From positions 62,001-126,000 of the forward strand of contig JAEWRL010000012.1 of assembly GCA_023398955.1 (NCBI GenBank): a DNA stretch of 64,000 nucleotides. Reading direction: 5' to 3'. The DNA comes from Pseudomonadota bacterium. GTDB taxonomy: Bacteria > Myxococcota_A > Polyangia > Polyangiales > Polyangiaceae. The translations under genes and the position numbers were made by a program. Below are positions 25,793 through 35,183 of this stretch, in pieces; the first letter of the stretch is position 1, and each line of letters starts with the position of its first letter. The notes beneath the pieces were generated by a model. It worked only from the letters and a program-made list of their open reading frames with translations. It was not told the DNA's origin and did no database searches.

Positions 25793-26503
25793 CTACCATC
25801 CGGAGGGAACCCCAGACGCGCCAGCGGAGAACGCCCACGAACCAGCAGCTCCTGCCGTTTCCGCTGCTCCCGCGAGACCGGCAGCGCCAGCACCGCCACG
25901 GTCCGACGCGCCGGCGGCCCCTGCGTACCCAGCCGGGTCGCCGTTGCCGCCCTCGCCATCGGCGACGCCGCTGCCTCCGCCCAGCTCCGGATAGCCACTG
26001 GAGCCGCCCGAAGAGCCCGTCGCGCCGCCTCCGCTACTCGGAGCTGCCCCGCCGTACCCCATTGAGGCGCCGCCGACCGCGCTGCTGCCGCCGCTGCTCG
26101 TCGGTGGCCCACCACCCATATGGCCGGGCTCCCAACCCCCGGAACCCGGAGAACCCCCGGAACCCGGAGAACCCCCGTATGCCGCGTTCCCGCCTCCAGT
26201 GCCCGCGCTGAGTCCACCACTTCCGAAGCTGCCTCCCCCCAGACCCGCGGTGGCGCCGCCCGAGTGGTCACCGTTCAAGGCCCCGCCTGGGGCGGCCCAG
26301 CCACCGCCCTCGCTGGAGTCCGAGGCGCCGCTGCCGGTTGTTGGTCCGCCGCTGGCCCCCCCCATCACCACGCCACTCCCGTCGTCACTGTTGGGCAGAT
26401 CCGGTTGGGGGTTTAAACTGCAGCACACAACCGCGGCGCTCGAGCCCAGAGCCAGACACCAACGAAGTCGCCGCGAGAGTTCCACCTCACGATTGACTAG
26501 CAC
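25793..26503 (-). CDS. Gly/Ser-rich low-complexity lipoprotein
   Basis: 236 residues from ATG. The signal WCLALGSSAAVVCC is followed by SLNPQPDLPNSDD, a Cys plus LNPQP-type start I associate with Polyangiaceae lipoproteins. Everything after residue 45 is Gly, Ser and Ala with few charged residues (GGASMGYGGAAPSSGGGATG and similar) and probably unstructured. It contains a tandem GSPGSG hexapeptide repeat that is an 18-base DNA repeat. It could act as a flexible surface or spacer protein; no enzyme motif is visible. Frame choice is supported by the signal peptide, though high GC makes false frames easy. Confidence 0.65.
   Translation of the reverse strand: MLVNREVELSRRLRWCLALGSSAAVVCCSLNPQPDLPNSDDGSGVVMGGASGGPTTGSGASDSSEGGGWAAPGGALNGDHSGGATAGLGGGSFGSGGLSAGTGGGNAAYGGSPGSGGSPGSGGWEPGHMGGGPPTSSGGSSAVGGASMGYGGAAPSSGGGATGSSGGSSGYPELGGGSGVADGEGGNGDPAGYAGAAGASDRGGAGAAGLAGAAETAGAAGSWAFSAGASGVPSGW
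26136..26171. repeat. 18-base tandem repeat (two full copies plus a partial) in the Gly-rich lipoprotein gene
   Basis: The + strand unit CCCCCGGAACCCGGAGAA occurs twice in tandem (26136-26153 and 26154-26171) and is followed by a partial third copy beginning CCCCCG. On the coding (minus) strand it encodes repeated Gly-Ser-Pro-Gly-Ser-Gly. Copy number may vary between strains. Confidence 0.85.
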
Positions 26504-26654
26504 GAATTAAGCCATGAATCGCTGCCTGCGTTTCGCGAGCGAACGGCGCCCGGTACGAGCGACCCAGGGCACACTTGGCACAGACCGGCACAGACCAGAG
26601 ACAGTCCTGTCGCTCCCGCTGGCCTTCGGCACCCCCGCAGAAAGCCCCCTGGCC

Positions 26655-27563
26655 TCAGGGAAAGCGACCTAAAAGCGATGTCGGACCTGACTGGTCCCCT
26701 GGAACGCCCTCGGGACGGGACATGGGGGCCGCGTCTTCCCGCGCCTGACGCGCCTCGGCCAAGAGCCGGAGGGCCGATGCGACCTCGGTCGGACTCCCCT
26801 CGAGATCACTGGCAACCACCTCGAGCTCCCGCATCAGAGCTCGCAAAGCACCCGCCACATGACCCGCGTTCGTCGCCAAAATGTCCCGCCACATCGACTC
26901 GGCGCCACCGGCGACACGGGTCGCGCTGGCAAACCCGGGACCGGATACCTCCCAAGCCTGTTGGCGTGTAGCCAAGACGGCGAGCGCGCTGGCGAAAAGC
27001 TGCGGGACGTGGCTCGTCAAAGCGACCCCGCGGTCGTGGTGTTCTGGTTCGACGTGCACCGCGAGCCCACCGAGCGCCGCTACGAGGGACTCGACGACCT
27101 GCACCGCGCCCGGGTCCGACGCTTGTGGGCACAAGAGCCAGCGCGCGCCGACAAAAAGGGTCGCAGAGGCGTTCGCCAGACCTCCCACTGGCCTTCCCGC
27201 CATGGGGTGACCCGGCACGAAAAACCGTCCCCGCTCGTGCCCCCCACCAACGCGAGCGATGTGTTCTTTGGTGGAACCGCAATCCGTCGCTACTTGGGCG
27301 CTTTGCAGCACTTCTGGCAAGAGTCGCGCGATATCCCCGACCGGCACCGCCAGAACCGCGAGCTCCGTGCGCGAAAGCAACCCACTGAACGCCACCCTAT
27401 CCTGAGCTGCCACTCGCTCGTCCGTCATGGCGACGGCTCGCGGATCGCTTATCACGGCAGCGTCGTCGACAGCAGCGACCTTCACACCGCCCCTCTCGCG
27501 AAGGGCCAGCGCAATCGAGCCGCCAATCAACCCAAGTCCGATGATGGTGACCTGCGAGATCAT
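26655..27563 (-). CDS. tyrA: Prephenate dehydrogenase
   Basis: 302 residues from ATG at 27563; its first bases overlap the stop of the upstream DAHP-synthase-like gene (ATGA). It oxidatively decarboxylates prephenate to 4-hydroxyphenylpyruvate, toward tyrosine. The NAD(P) fold opens with QVTIIGLGLIGGSIALALRE (GxGxxG about 9-14); later come ATDCGSTKEHIA, RFFVPGHPMAGR and HDRGVALTSHVPQLFASALA, all family hallmarks. The last 40 residues (SRPEGVPGDQ and so on) are extra. No chorismate mutase or ACT domain is fused. Longer upstream starts are Arg/Trp-rich and not believable. Confidence 0.9.
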   Translation of the reverse strand: MISQVTIIGLGLIGGSIALALRERGGVKVAAVDDAAVISDPRAVAMTDERVAAQDRVAFSGLLSRTELAVLAVPVGDIARLLPEVLQSAQVATDCGSTKEHIARVGGGHERGRFFVPGHPMAGRPVGGLANASATLFVGARWLLCPQASDPGAVQVVESLVAALGGLAVHVEPEHHDRGVALTSHVPQLFASALAVLATRQQAWEVSGPGFASATRVAGGAESMWRDILATNAGHVAGALRALMRELEVVASDLEGSPTEVASALRLLAEARQAREDAAPMSRPEGVPGDQSGPTSLLGRFP

Positions 27564-28441
27564 GACCGGATGGCGGCGCCGACCTGGCGGAGCCGCTCGG
27601 CTAGTGCAACCGCCTCTTGCCAGCTCAGGGTCGCCGGGACTCTCGAACGCTCGCCCCTTGCCCCCACCCACACACGCAGAATGACACCATCCGCACCGCC
27701 CCCGATGGCGGCTCCAGCCACGGCAGCGCAATACTTCGCGCGCTGGGCGATGGTAGGCACGTCCACGACGAGCGGCAGATGGGTGCGCAGCTTGGCACGA
27801 GCTATCGCAGCTATTTCCAGCGTCCGCGCGCCGTTCGGATACTCGCCACCAGCCTCCAACATCACTGTTTGCCCCTCGCGCCGCTCGAGGACCCGCTCCG
27901 CAGCACCAATCCACTTGTTGGCGCCCCAGCTGGGCGCGCGCTCGACGAACGCGACGGGCCACCGGGCCGCCATCATTTGCGGATGGAGTGAGAGACAGAC
28001 GAGCGATCCGAGCCCCTCCGGCGCAGTCCGCAACCGCGTGACGGCTGCGTCAAAGGGGCGCCCCGCCGCGATCTCGTAGGGGACGTCCGACGCGGGCACT
28101 CCCGCATCGCCTTCTTGTACCCGCTGTTCCGAACCGACCGGCTCGATGGCGATCCACGGTCGCTCGCCACCAATGCTTCCCCATGGTCCCTCGACGATCG
28201 TGGGTTCCTTTCGGAAGCGTCGAGACGCCAGCCGGAACGGCTCGCTCACTCGCACGACTTCGGCCACACCAGGGATCTCCCGGACTACGGCCACGTCGTC
28301 TCCGGTGACGTCGCCCACGACGCCAAGGATCGATCGACTCTGCCCGCTCGATCGGTGAACATCGAATCCCGCAGCAACGAGGAACGCAATCACTGACTCG
28401 ATGGCGGCATCCGAAGCCTCTGGCTCCATCACGACAATCAT
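27560..28441 (-). CDS. DAHP-synthase-like protein lacking the catalytic residues (probable pseudoenzyme)
   Basis: 293 residues from ATG. The N terminus MIVVMEPEASDAAIESVIAF, then SRSILGVVGDVTGDD, and EPFRLASRRF matches the ferredoxin-like regulatory domain that opens AroF-type DAHP synthases (usual start MIVVxKPxA, then ASREF). The barrel that follows is shortened (family about 338) and its signatures are gone: the GPC Cys segment reads AIEPVGSE, the RGGxxKPRTSPY stretch is missing, the CERG/RTFE loop reads EAGGEYPNG, VDPSH reads VDVPTIAQ, and EVHP reads RVWVG. All visible metal ligands are lost, so the DAHP-forming reaction is unlikely. It is coupled to tyrA; a feedback-sensing role is inference. 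Confidence 0.75.
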   Translation of the reverse strand: MIVVMEPEASDAAIESVIAFLVAAGFDVHRSSGQSRSILGVVGDVTGDDVAVVREIPGVAEVVRVSEPFRLASRRFRKEPTIVEGPWGSIGGERPWIAIEPVGSEQRVQEGDAGVPASDVPYEIAAGRPFDAAVTRLRTAPEGLGSLVCLSLHPQMMAARWPVAFVERAPSWGANKWIGAAERVLERREGQTVMLEAGGEYPNGARTLEIAAIARAKLRTHLPLVVDVPTIAQRAKYCAAVAGAAIGGGADGVILRVWVGARGERSRVPATLSWQEAVALAERLRQVGAAIRS

Positions 28442-28941
28442 TGGACCGCAGAGCCTAGCAAATCGCCGGCCCGGACAGCCAACAAAGAGGTACCCAACAC
28501 AAAAATTGCCTCCGCCTCCGCGCCCTCACCGCGCATTCTGTCAGGCTTTGTGGCGCCGCTTCACCGACCGCGAGCCCACGGCCGAGCCATGGTGGCCGTG
28601 CACCTTCGGACAGGCCAGCGTCCCCTCGACTAAGCAGCGGCGCCCAGCGGATGGACCCTCTCCGCCCGTCCCGCAGCAGAGTCTCGTCGCATGGCTCCTG
28701 CCGACAGTGAGTGCTGCCGCTGCTCCGCTCGAGGGGGGAGAGCAAACCGGCAGGCTCGCGGCTTCACCTCGAGGCGAACCGCTCTCCCGCCTCCATACGT
28801 CGGCCCCACTACCGCGCGCCTCCTACATGACAAGCACCCCGGCGCGACCTCCGTGGCCCACATCAGCTCCCTATCCCCCGTGGTGGCGACGTGACCAGAG
28901 AACGGGTATGTTGATCACTCGCACTCGACAACGACGTCGGC
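28442..28941. other. 500-base intergenic region between divergent genes; no gene recognised
   Basis: Lies between the divergent DAHP-synthase-like gene (minus) and the PEGA kinase (plus), so it should hold both promoters. The open frames crossing it give Arg/Pro/Cys-rich peptides without motifs. I found no tRNA, riboswitch or convincing sigma-70 promoter boxes. Confidence 0.5.
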
Positions 28942-30642
28942 ATGCCTCGAGACTCGGACCCTCTCATCGGCAGATTGGTCGCTAGCCGCTACAGGATCAT
29001 CGAGGCAATCGGTGAGGGCGGGATGGGACTCGTGTACCTGGCAGAGCACGAGCTCATCGAGAAGCGCGTCGCACTCAAGATTCTCCGCCCCGAATGCGCC
29101 GCGAAACCAGATGTCGTCAGCCGCTTTCGCCAGGAAGCAATCAGCGCGTCGCGCATCAAGCACGCCAACGTGCTCGATGTCTTCGACTTCGGCCAAATCG
29201 AGGGTGGCAGCTTCTTCCTCGCCATGGAGCTCCTGCGCGGGCATGATCTGGGCGAAGAGCTCGCGAGTCTCGGGGTCATCGATCCACGACGTGGAACATT
29301 CATCGGCGTCCAAATGTGTCGCGCTCTCGCCGCCGCCCACTCCCGCGGCGTGATTCACCGGGACATGAAGCCCGAGAATGTGTTTCTCCACCGCACAGAC
29401 GACGGCGACGAGACGGTGAAGATCGTCGATTTCGGGATAGCGCAGCTCCGCGCTCCAGAGACGCCCGCGGACGCCGGGCCCCGCCAGCGCCGCCTCACCC
29501 GCCCCGGCATGATCTTCGGCACTCCAGAGTACATGTCTCCGGAGCAAGCCCTGGGTGCCGCAGCAGACCTGCGCACCGATGTCTACGCCGTCGGCATCAT
29601 CTTGTACGAGATGTTCTCCGGCAGCGTGCCGTTCAAGGCGGACTCATTCATGGGCCTTTTGAAAGCTCATGCCGGCCAGGCGCTCCCCGAGATGGCCGAG
29701 GTCTATCCTGACGTCGAGGCATCACCACAGCTTCAGGCCGTCGTCTCCATGGCCCTAGCGAAATCCCCGGACCAACGATTCCAGTCCATGGGTGAGCTCG
29801 CCCAAGCCCTGCTAGGAACCCCCGAAGGGCTAAGCCTCGGGTTGCCTCAGCGCGCACCCATTCCAATCGTCGATGCCGCTCAGTTCGTGCCGTCACGCAC
29901 GCCCCTCATCACCGACACTGCGTCGCATTTCTTGGCAGCAGATGCGCGTGACCCCCACGACTTCGAGCTATTCCAGCGCGACAGCCAGACGACCGTCATC
30001 GACGGTACTCCGCCATCGAAGCGCTCCGTCGCCACAGCTGACGGCGTGGTGCGCGACTCCCGCTGGCGGCGCCGGTCGCTGGGCGGCGCGGCGGTCGCCG
30101 TCATCGCAAGCGCCATGGTAGCAGGCGCCTTCTTTCTCACCGCGCGTCCGATGACGCCCGCCCAGGGGGAAGCGACCCGCGCTGCCGTTACGCCATCCAG
30201 CCTCCACCACGAGCCGAAGCCCGCAGGATCCACACCGGCGCCCGTGGTGCACCACGCACCGCAGGCACTACCGGCCCGCGTCGAGCTGCATGTCCGTACG
30301 GAGCCACCCGGGGCTGTGCTCTTCAAAGACGGCTTCCAAATCTGTGACGCGACTCCATGTCGTTTACTCGTCGACCACGATCGGACCCTGTCTCTCGAGG
30401 CGCGCCGGGGTACCCTGCGTGGGTCACGAAAAGTGCTCGCCCAGCACTCCCAAACAGTAGACATCCCCCTCGTTGGTCCCCCGAAAGAAACTCCGCCCAG
30501 GACAGCGCCGTCCGCACCTCCCCCGAGCCCTGAAAGCAGCAAGGTGGCCCACGCCGCTCCGCCCCGAAGCTCGGGCGAGAGCCTGCGTCTCTGCGAAGTG
30601 GAAGCGGACGGCCTGAAGATCCTCCGCCCCTGCCCGGAATAG
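28942..30642 (+). CDS. Membrane Ser/Thr protein kinase with C-terminal PEGA domain
   Basis: 566 residues from ATG. A Hanks-type kinase at about 17-285: glycine loop IGEGGMGLVYLAEH (about 23-36), catalytic Lys46 in VALKIL, HRDMKPEN (139-146), DFG (163-165), and GTPEYMSPEQALG activation segment end. All catalytic residues are present, so it should be active. A linker runs to about 375, then one membrane helix (AVAVIASAMVAGAFFLTARP) and a PEGA domain (PARVELHVRTEPPGAVLFKD) that would lie outside the inner membrane, with paired Cys (QICDATPC). This is a common myxobacterial receptor-kinase layout; substrates are unknown. The short tail LCEVEADGLKILRPCPE is extra. Confidence 0.93.
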   Translation: MPRDSDPLIGRLVASRYRIIEAIGEGGMGLVYLAEHELIEKRVALKILRPECAAKPDVVSRFRQEAISASRIKHANVLDVFDFGQIEGGSFFLAMELLRGHDLGEELASLGVIDPRRGTFIGVQMCRALAAAHSRGVIHRDMKPENVFLHRTDDGDETVKIVDFGIAQLRAPETPADAGPRQRRLTRPGMIFGTPEYMSPEQALGAAADLRTDVYAVGIILYEMFSGSVPFKADSFMGLLKAHAGQALPEMAEVYPDVEASPQLQAVVSMALAKSPDQRFQSMGELAQALLGTPEGLSLGLPQRAPIPIVDAAQFVPSRTPLITDTASHFLAADARDPHDFELFQRDSQTTVIDGTPPSKRSVATADGVVRDSRWRRRSLGGAAVAVIASAMVAGAFFLTARPMTPAQGEATRAAVTPSSLHHEPKPAGSTPAPVVHHAPQALPARVELHVRTEPPGAVLFKDGFQICDATPCRLLVDHDRTLSLEARRGTLRGSRKVLAQHSQTVDIPLVGPPKETPPRTAPSAPPPSPESSKVAHAAPPRSSGESLRLCEVEADGLKILRPCPE

Positions 30643-30775
30643 CCCCGTCGGACGCGGCGGAGCCGGGACCAAAGAGGACTCATCAATCTGCCTGGCAACG
30701 GTCCACTGCTCCCAGACCGGCGAGGCCCCTCGCTCTCCGCAGCAAAGACGCCGAGTTCACGCTATAGTTGCCGCC

Positions 30776-31315
30776 ATGTCGAGCTTCACACGGCTCCTCC
30801 TGGCCTTCACGCTCTTTGCAGGGGCCTGCACCCCCAACCCCCCGCCACGCTGGGCCGAGGGTGGCGCGCCGCTCGCCATCGGACCCGCACGCTGGGAGCG
30901 CCACGACGAGGAGCCAGTCGAATTGCTGGCGAATGGTCAGGTCCTCGAAGACGGCGATCCAGTCTTCCTGGTGGACCGGGCCGGCCGCGTCGTGGACGAG
31001 GAGTACGACCCTGTCGCGATCCTGCTCCCGGACGGCTTTGTGGCCGGGACGGACGCGCGCCTACTCGGACGCATCGGGATCAGCAACGCGGCCCCGCCTG
31101 ATTCTCCGCTCGCATGGCTGGCCGTCATGCCCGACGGACAGGTGATCTTCTTCGAACCGGACGGGGAACGAAAGAGCGGTGGCCGCTGGGTGGGCTGCGA
31201 GGGTGCAAAGCGACGTACCTGCACGCTCGTGACCCACGTGGTGCTCCTTCGCCACTACCGCGAGCGCAACGCGGGGCCTCACTTTGGCATTGGCGTCGGC
31301 GTCGTGGGCTTTTAG
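30776..31315 (+). CDS. Small lipoprotein of unknown function
   Basis: 179 residues from ATG. MSSFTRLLLAFTLFAGACTP is a lipoprotein signal with lipobox FAGAC (Cys 18). The mature part has two short repeat-like beta segments (LANGQVLEDGDPVFLVDRAG and AVMPDGQVIFFEPDGE) and a Cys pair (VGCEGAKRRTCTL). It ends in GIGVGVVGF. No family recognised. It follows the kinase gene by 133 bases on the same strand and has a TATAGT box about 10 bases before the start. Confidence 0.78.
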   Translation: MSSFTRLLLAFTLFAGACTPNPPPRWAEGGAPLAIGPARWERHDEEPVELLANGQVLEDGDPVFLVDRAGRVVDEEYDPVAILLPDGFVAGTDARLLGRIGISNAAPPDSPLAWLAVMPDGQVIFFEPDGERKSGGRWVGCEGAKRRTCTLVTHVVLLRHYRERNAGPHFGIGVGVVGF

Positions 31316-31435
31316 CTCAGACGGCGCGCTCGGCGAACTGACGCTCATCCCCGCAGGCGCCGCGTGCGTCCGGTGTCGACGAACTGCCCGAGAAACGCTA
31401 AGAGCCGGGTTGCCAGAAGGAGGCCTCAAGACGCC

Positions 31436-32740
31436 ATGCTGGATCCCCGCTTCGTCGCTGATCATCTCGAGCAAGTTCACCAAGCCCTCACGCGCCGGTC
31501 ATCGTCCACCGTCGAAGCCCTGAAGGACCTGCGTGAGCTAATTGACAAGCGCAGGGAGCTGATTGCCAAGACTGAGGCCCTGCAAGCCCAGCGGAACGCC
31601 GCCAATCAGAGCATGAGCGTTCTCGCGAAGGGCGGGGACAAGAGTGCATTCGCCGCGCGGCGGCAAGAGCTGAAAGAGCTCTCCGACGCGGTGAAGTCGG
31701 CCGAGTCCGAGCTGGGCGGAGTGTCAGCCGAGCTGGAGCAGCAACTGCTTGGCATCCCGAATCTCCCCGATGAATCCACGCCCGATGGAAGCACGGAAGC
31801 AGACAACACCGTCGTGAGGGTCTGGGGAACAGCTCCCGATTTCGATTTCGATCCGCTCCCCCACTGGGAACTCGGAGCGAAACTCGGAGTTCTCGACTTC
31901 GAACGCGCCGCCAAGCTGTCGGGGGCGCGCTTCTCGGTTCTGTGGGGCCTGGCCGCCAAGCTGGAACGTGCGATCGCGGCTTTCATGTTGGAACTCCACA
32001 CCACCGAGAACGGCTATACGGAGGTCGCCCCGCCCTACCTGGTCAAGGCGAGCGCACTGCGCGGCACGGGTCAGCTGCCAAAGTTCGAAGCGGATCTCTT
32101 CAAGACCCACAAGCAAGACCCGGAGGATTCCGAGCCTCTCTACCTCATCCCAACTGCGGAGGTTCCAGTCACCAATCTGCACGCGGACGAGATCCTCGAC
32201 GGCGATCGGCTGCCTCTGGCGTACACGGCCTATACACCATGCTTCCGCAGCGAGGCCGGCAGCTACGGCAAGGACGTTCGCGGGCTCATCCGGCAACATC
32301 AGTTCGGGAAGGTGGAGCTAGTGCGCTTCGCCACGCCGGAGAACGCTCGAGCACAGCTGGAACTGCTCACCGAGCATGCGGAGTCCGTACTTCAACGTCT
32401 CGGACTACACTATCGGGTCGTTGCCCTCTGTGCTGGAGATCTGGGAGCCTCGGCACGCAAGACCTACGACTTGGAAGTCTGGCTGCCGAGTCAGGCCAGC
32501 TACCGCGAGATCTCAAGCTGCTCCTGGTTCGGGGATTATCAGGCGCGACGGGCAAAGATCCGGTATCGCGCCACTGCGCAGGGCAAGCCTCAACTCGTGC
32601 ACACCCTCAACGGCTCTGGCTTGGCCGTCGGTCGCACGCTGGTAGCCGTACTCGAGCAATACCAGCAAAAGGACGGCAGCGTCGTCGTGCCCGAGGCGCT
32701 TCGTCCGTTCATGGGCGTCGATCGCATCCCGGCGCCGTGA
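31436..32740 (+). CDS. serS: Seryl-tRNA synthetase
   Basis: 434 residues from ATG (MLDPRFVADHLEQVHQALTR), with GGAGG 12 bases upstream. It charges tRNA-Ser with serine in the cytosol. The N-terminal tRNA-binding coiled coil covers about 25-105 (LRELIDKRRELIAKTEALQA). The class II core shows motif 2 FRSEAGSYGKDVRGLIRQHQ and motif 3 LNGSGLAVGRTLVAVLEQYQ with PEALRPFMG. Full length. Convergent with rnr, with a hairpin between. Confidence 0.97.
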   Translation: MLDPRFVADHLEQVHQALTRRSSSTVEALKDLRELIDKRRELIAKTEALQAQRNAANQSMSVLAKGGDKSAFAARRQELKELSDAVKSAESELGGVSAELEQQLLGIPNLPDESTPDGSTEADNTVVRVWGTAPDFDFDPLPHWELGAKLGVLDFERAAKLSGARFSVLWGLAAKLERAIAAFMLELHTTENGYTEVAPPYLVKASALRGTGQLPKFEADLFKTHKQDPEDSEPLYLIPTAEVPVTNLHADEILDGDRLPLAYTAYTPCFRSEAGSYGKDVRGLIRQHQFGKVELVRFATPENARAQLELLTEHAESVLQRLGLHYRVVALCAGDLGASARKTYDLEVWLPSQASYREISSCSWFGDYQARRAKIRYRATAQGKPQLVHTLNGSGLAVGRTLVAVLEQYQQKDGSVVVPEALRPFMGVDRIPAP

Positions 32741-32745
32741 GGTGC

Positions 32746-32762
32746 CCCGACCGCGCGTCGGG
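32746..32762. terminator. Hairpin between convergent serS and rnr, possible bidirectional terminator
   Basis: CCCGAC-CGCGC-GTCGGG gives a perfect 6-base stem with a 5-base loop, 5 bases after the serS stop and 12 bases before the rnr stop. No T-run follows on either strand, so an intrinsic terminator is only possible. Confidence 0.35.
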
Positions 32763-32774
32763 TGTGCTGAACGC

Positions 32775-35183
32775 TCAGCCTCGCGACCCGCGGCCCTTCT
32801 TCCCAGCACTCCCTCGGCGCCGGTCTTCGCGACCCGTGGTTGCGGACGGCTTGGACGCTCGCGCGGGGTGCCCCGAGGCAGTAGCGCGCTTCGCCTTGCC
32901 ACCCGCGCGGGCAGGGACTTCCTTTTTCGAGGAAGGCGCGCGCACCGGGTTCCCGGCCTTGGCAGCCCGTGCCCCCGCACCTGCCCCACGGCGCCTGGCC
33001 ACACGCGGACGCCCATCTCCTTCAGCTCGAGAGAGCTCCGCGTCGCCGAGCATACGGCGGCCGAGCACGGCCCGCCTAAGGACCGCAACGTCCTCGATAC
33101 GCACGCGGACCCTATCTCCAAGTGCCACTCGATCGCCCGTGCGTTGCCCTTCGACGCGCAGCTCATCCTCGCTGAGCTCGTAATGGTCTGGGCCGAGGTC
33201 TTCATGCCGGACCAGCACATCGACGAACGGATCATCGAGAGCCACGAACACACCGCTGCCGACCAGCGCGCTCACCGTGCCATCGAAGACTTCGCCGACC
33301 CTGTCCCGCATGTAGAGTGCCCGATACAGGTCCACGACCTCACGCTCGACATCGATGGCTGCTCGCTCCCGGGCACTACCGGCCGTCGCCATCGCACGCA
33401 TCTCCTCTACGTGTGTCGTCGTTTTGGGCGGCTTGCCGCCTCGCAGCAAGTGCTTCACTGTCCGATGCACGACGAGATCGGGGTATCGGCGAATGGGTGA
33501 GGTGAAGTGCAGATAGCTATCGGAAGCCAGCCCGAAGTGCCCGATATTCACGATGTCGTAGGCTGCCTGCTTTAGCGAGCGTAGCAGCAGGATCTCCAGC
33601 ACCGCCCGTCGGGGGTGATCCGCGATTCGGCCCAACCATTTCGCGACAGCCTCTGGCGTAACGGACTCCTCGATAGACAGTGGAGCGCCCATCAGAGCCG
33701 CGACCTCTGCGAGCCTCTCGAGCTTTGCCTCGTCGGGGACGCCGTGGACACGATAGATGGCGACGGCGCGGCGCTCGCAGAGCCACGCGGCCACGAGTTC
33801 GTTCGCGAGCAGCATGAGCTCTTCCACCATTTCGTATGCACGCTTGATGCCTGCGTCCTGGGTGCGCCGGTAGATGTTGACCGGTGCTCCGCTCCCTTCA
33901 TCCAGGACGACCCGAGGCTCGGGAACGTTCAGCTCCAAGGCGCCCCGCGCCAGACGAGACTTCCGCAACCTGCGTGCCAGCTCGTCGAGCACCTTCAGAT
34001 CCTTTCGAAAGGCCTCGGCCTGAGCGCTCCGGGGCGCTGACTCGCTGAACCCGAGTGCGCGCGCCACCCCACCATAAGTGAGCATCGCGGCGGAACGCAT
34101 CACCCCTTCCACGACGTCGAAACGCTCGACCGTACCGCGTCTATCCAGCTCCGCTATGACGCACAGGCACAACCTATCACGATCGGGAAGGAGGGAGCAG
34201 AGATCGGCGCTCAGCGCTGCGGGCAGCATGGGGATCGCGCGGTCGGGGAGGTAGAGCGTACAACCGCGCGAGCGAGCCTCCACATCGAGAGACGTGTTCG
34301 GCTGTACGTATTCGCTCACGTCGGCGATCGCAATCCAGGCACGATAGCCCCCGTCGCGACGCTCGACCCACACCGCATCGTCGTGGTCCCGAGCATCCTC
34401 GGGATCGATGGTGGGCAGAGGGACGGCGCGCAAATCCACGCGTTTTCCAGCGGTCGGCGGCTGCATTCGTGTCGCCAAAGCCTCCGCTTCGCGCAGACTC
34501 TCGTCCGGGTGCTCCTCGACGATCTGTTCGCGGACGAGGATCTTCGCGACTTCCGCTTTGGGATCCCCCGGCACCCCGAGCACTGCGAGGAGCTCCCCTT
34601 CGGCGTTCTCGTCGGCAAACTCGGGAAACCGCGTGATCCGCACGACTGCCGCGTCACCATCACGGCCCGCGCTGGCCCCAGAAGCCACGACGACGGGCCC
34701 GCGTAAGCGGCCGTCGTCAGGTTCGAGCCAGGCACTCCGTCCCCGTTTCCTCAGCAACCCGGCGACGCGCGGATTTCGCCGCGCCACGATCCGCTCGATG
34801 CGCCCCTCCACACCACGGGCCGTCCGCGCAACAACGCTCACGGCCACTCTATCCCCATGCAGCGCGCCGCCGATGCCGTCGGCGGGCACGAAAACGTCAT
34901 CGAAACCGGCCGCGCTCACGAACCCAAACCCACGTGGGTTGACAGTCAGCATTCCCTCCCATTCCCCACTTCCGACAGCGCTTGCTGCATGGGCTTTGAA
35001 CCGCGACCCGGCCAGACGACGGATACTGCGATCGAGGCTGAGTTGTTCGAGAAGGGACAAGAGCCGCGGATACGAAGCTTCGCGCACCCTGAGGCGGGCG
35101 GCGATCTCGCGGGCGTGGAGGCCTCGCTCTGCCTCGACGAGACACCGCACGATGTCGCCACGAGAGGGAAGTGGTTGTGCCAT
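32775..35183 (-). CDS. rnr: Ribonuclease R
   Basis: 802 residues from ATG. A 3'-to-5' exoribonuclease that degrades structured RNA. N-terminal helix-turn-helix-like segment (SRGDIVRCLVEAERGLHARE), cold-shock domains (MLTVNPRGFGFVSAAGFDDV), and the RNB catalytic domain with the Asp cluster IDPEDARDHDDAVWVERRDG, IAIADVSEYVQPNTSLDVEA and LPDRAIPMLPAALSADLCSL. HFTSPIRRYPDLVVHR lies at the domain end. An S1 domain follows (VGEVFDGTVSALVGSGVFVA). The last 70 residues are a Lys/Arg/Gly-rich tail typical of RNase R. Divergent from the VKOR-DsbA gene, with the starts nearly touching. Confidence 0.96.
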   Translation of the reverse strand: MAQPLPSRGDIVRCLVEAERGLHAREIAARLRVREASYPRLLSLLEQLSLDRSIRRLAGSRFKAHAASAVGSGEWEGMLTVNPRGFGFVSAAGFDDVFVPADGIGGALHGDRVAVSVVARTARGVEGRIERIVARRNPRVAGLLRKRGRSAWLEPDDGRLRGPVVVASGASAGRDGDAAVVRITRFPEFADENAEGELLAVLGVPGDPKAEVAKILVREQIVEEHPDESLREAEALATRMQPPTAGKRVDLRAVPLPTIDPEDARDHDDAVWVERRDGGYRAWIAIADVSEYVQPNTSLDVEARSRGCTLYLPDRAIPMLPAALSADLCSLLPDRDRLCLCVIAELDRRGTVERFDVVEGVMRSAAMLTYGGVARALGFSESAPRSAQAEAFRKDLKVLDELARRLRKSRLARGALELNVPEPRVVLDEGSGAPVNIYRRTQDAGIKRAYEMVEELMLLANELVAAWLCERRAVAIYRVHGVPDEAKLERLAEVAALMGAPLSIEESVTPEAVAKWLGRIADHPRRAVLEILLLRSLKQAAYDIVNIGHFGLASDSYLHFTSPIRRYPDLVVHRTVKHLLRGGKPPKTTTHVEEMRAMATAGSARERAAIDVEREVVDLYRALYMRDRVGEVFDGTVSALVGSGVFVALDDPFVDVLVRHEDLGPDHYELSEDELRVEGQRTGDRVALGDRVRVRIEDVAVLRRAVLGRRMLGDAELSRAEGDGRPRVARRRGAGAGARAAKAGNPVRAPSSKKEVPARAGGKAKRATASGHPARASKPSATTGREDRRRGSAGKKGRGSRG

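Noticed and set aside
28455..28985. Several small open frames in the region before the PEGA kinase
   Set aside because: Peptides are Arg/Cys/Pro-rich with no motif or ribosome site; treated as intergenic.
34920..34945. A CACGTG-centred palindrome (CCCACGTGGG) in rnr as a third parS
   Set aside because: It lacks the GTT...AAC flanks that ParB needs; other CACGTG hits in the window also lack them.
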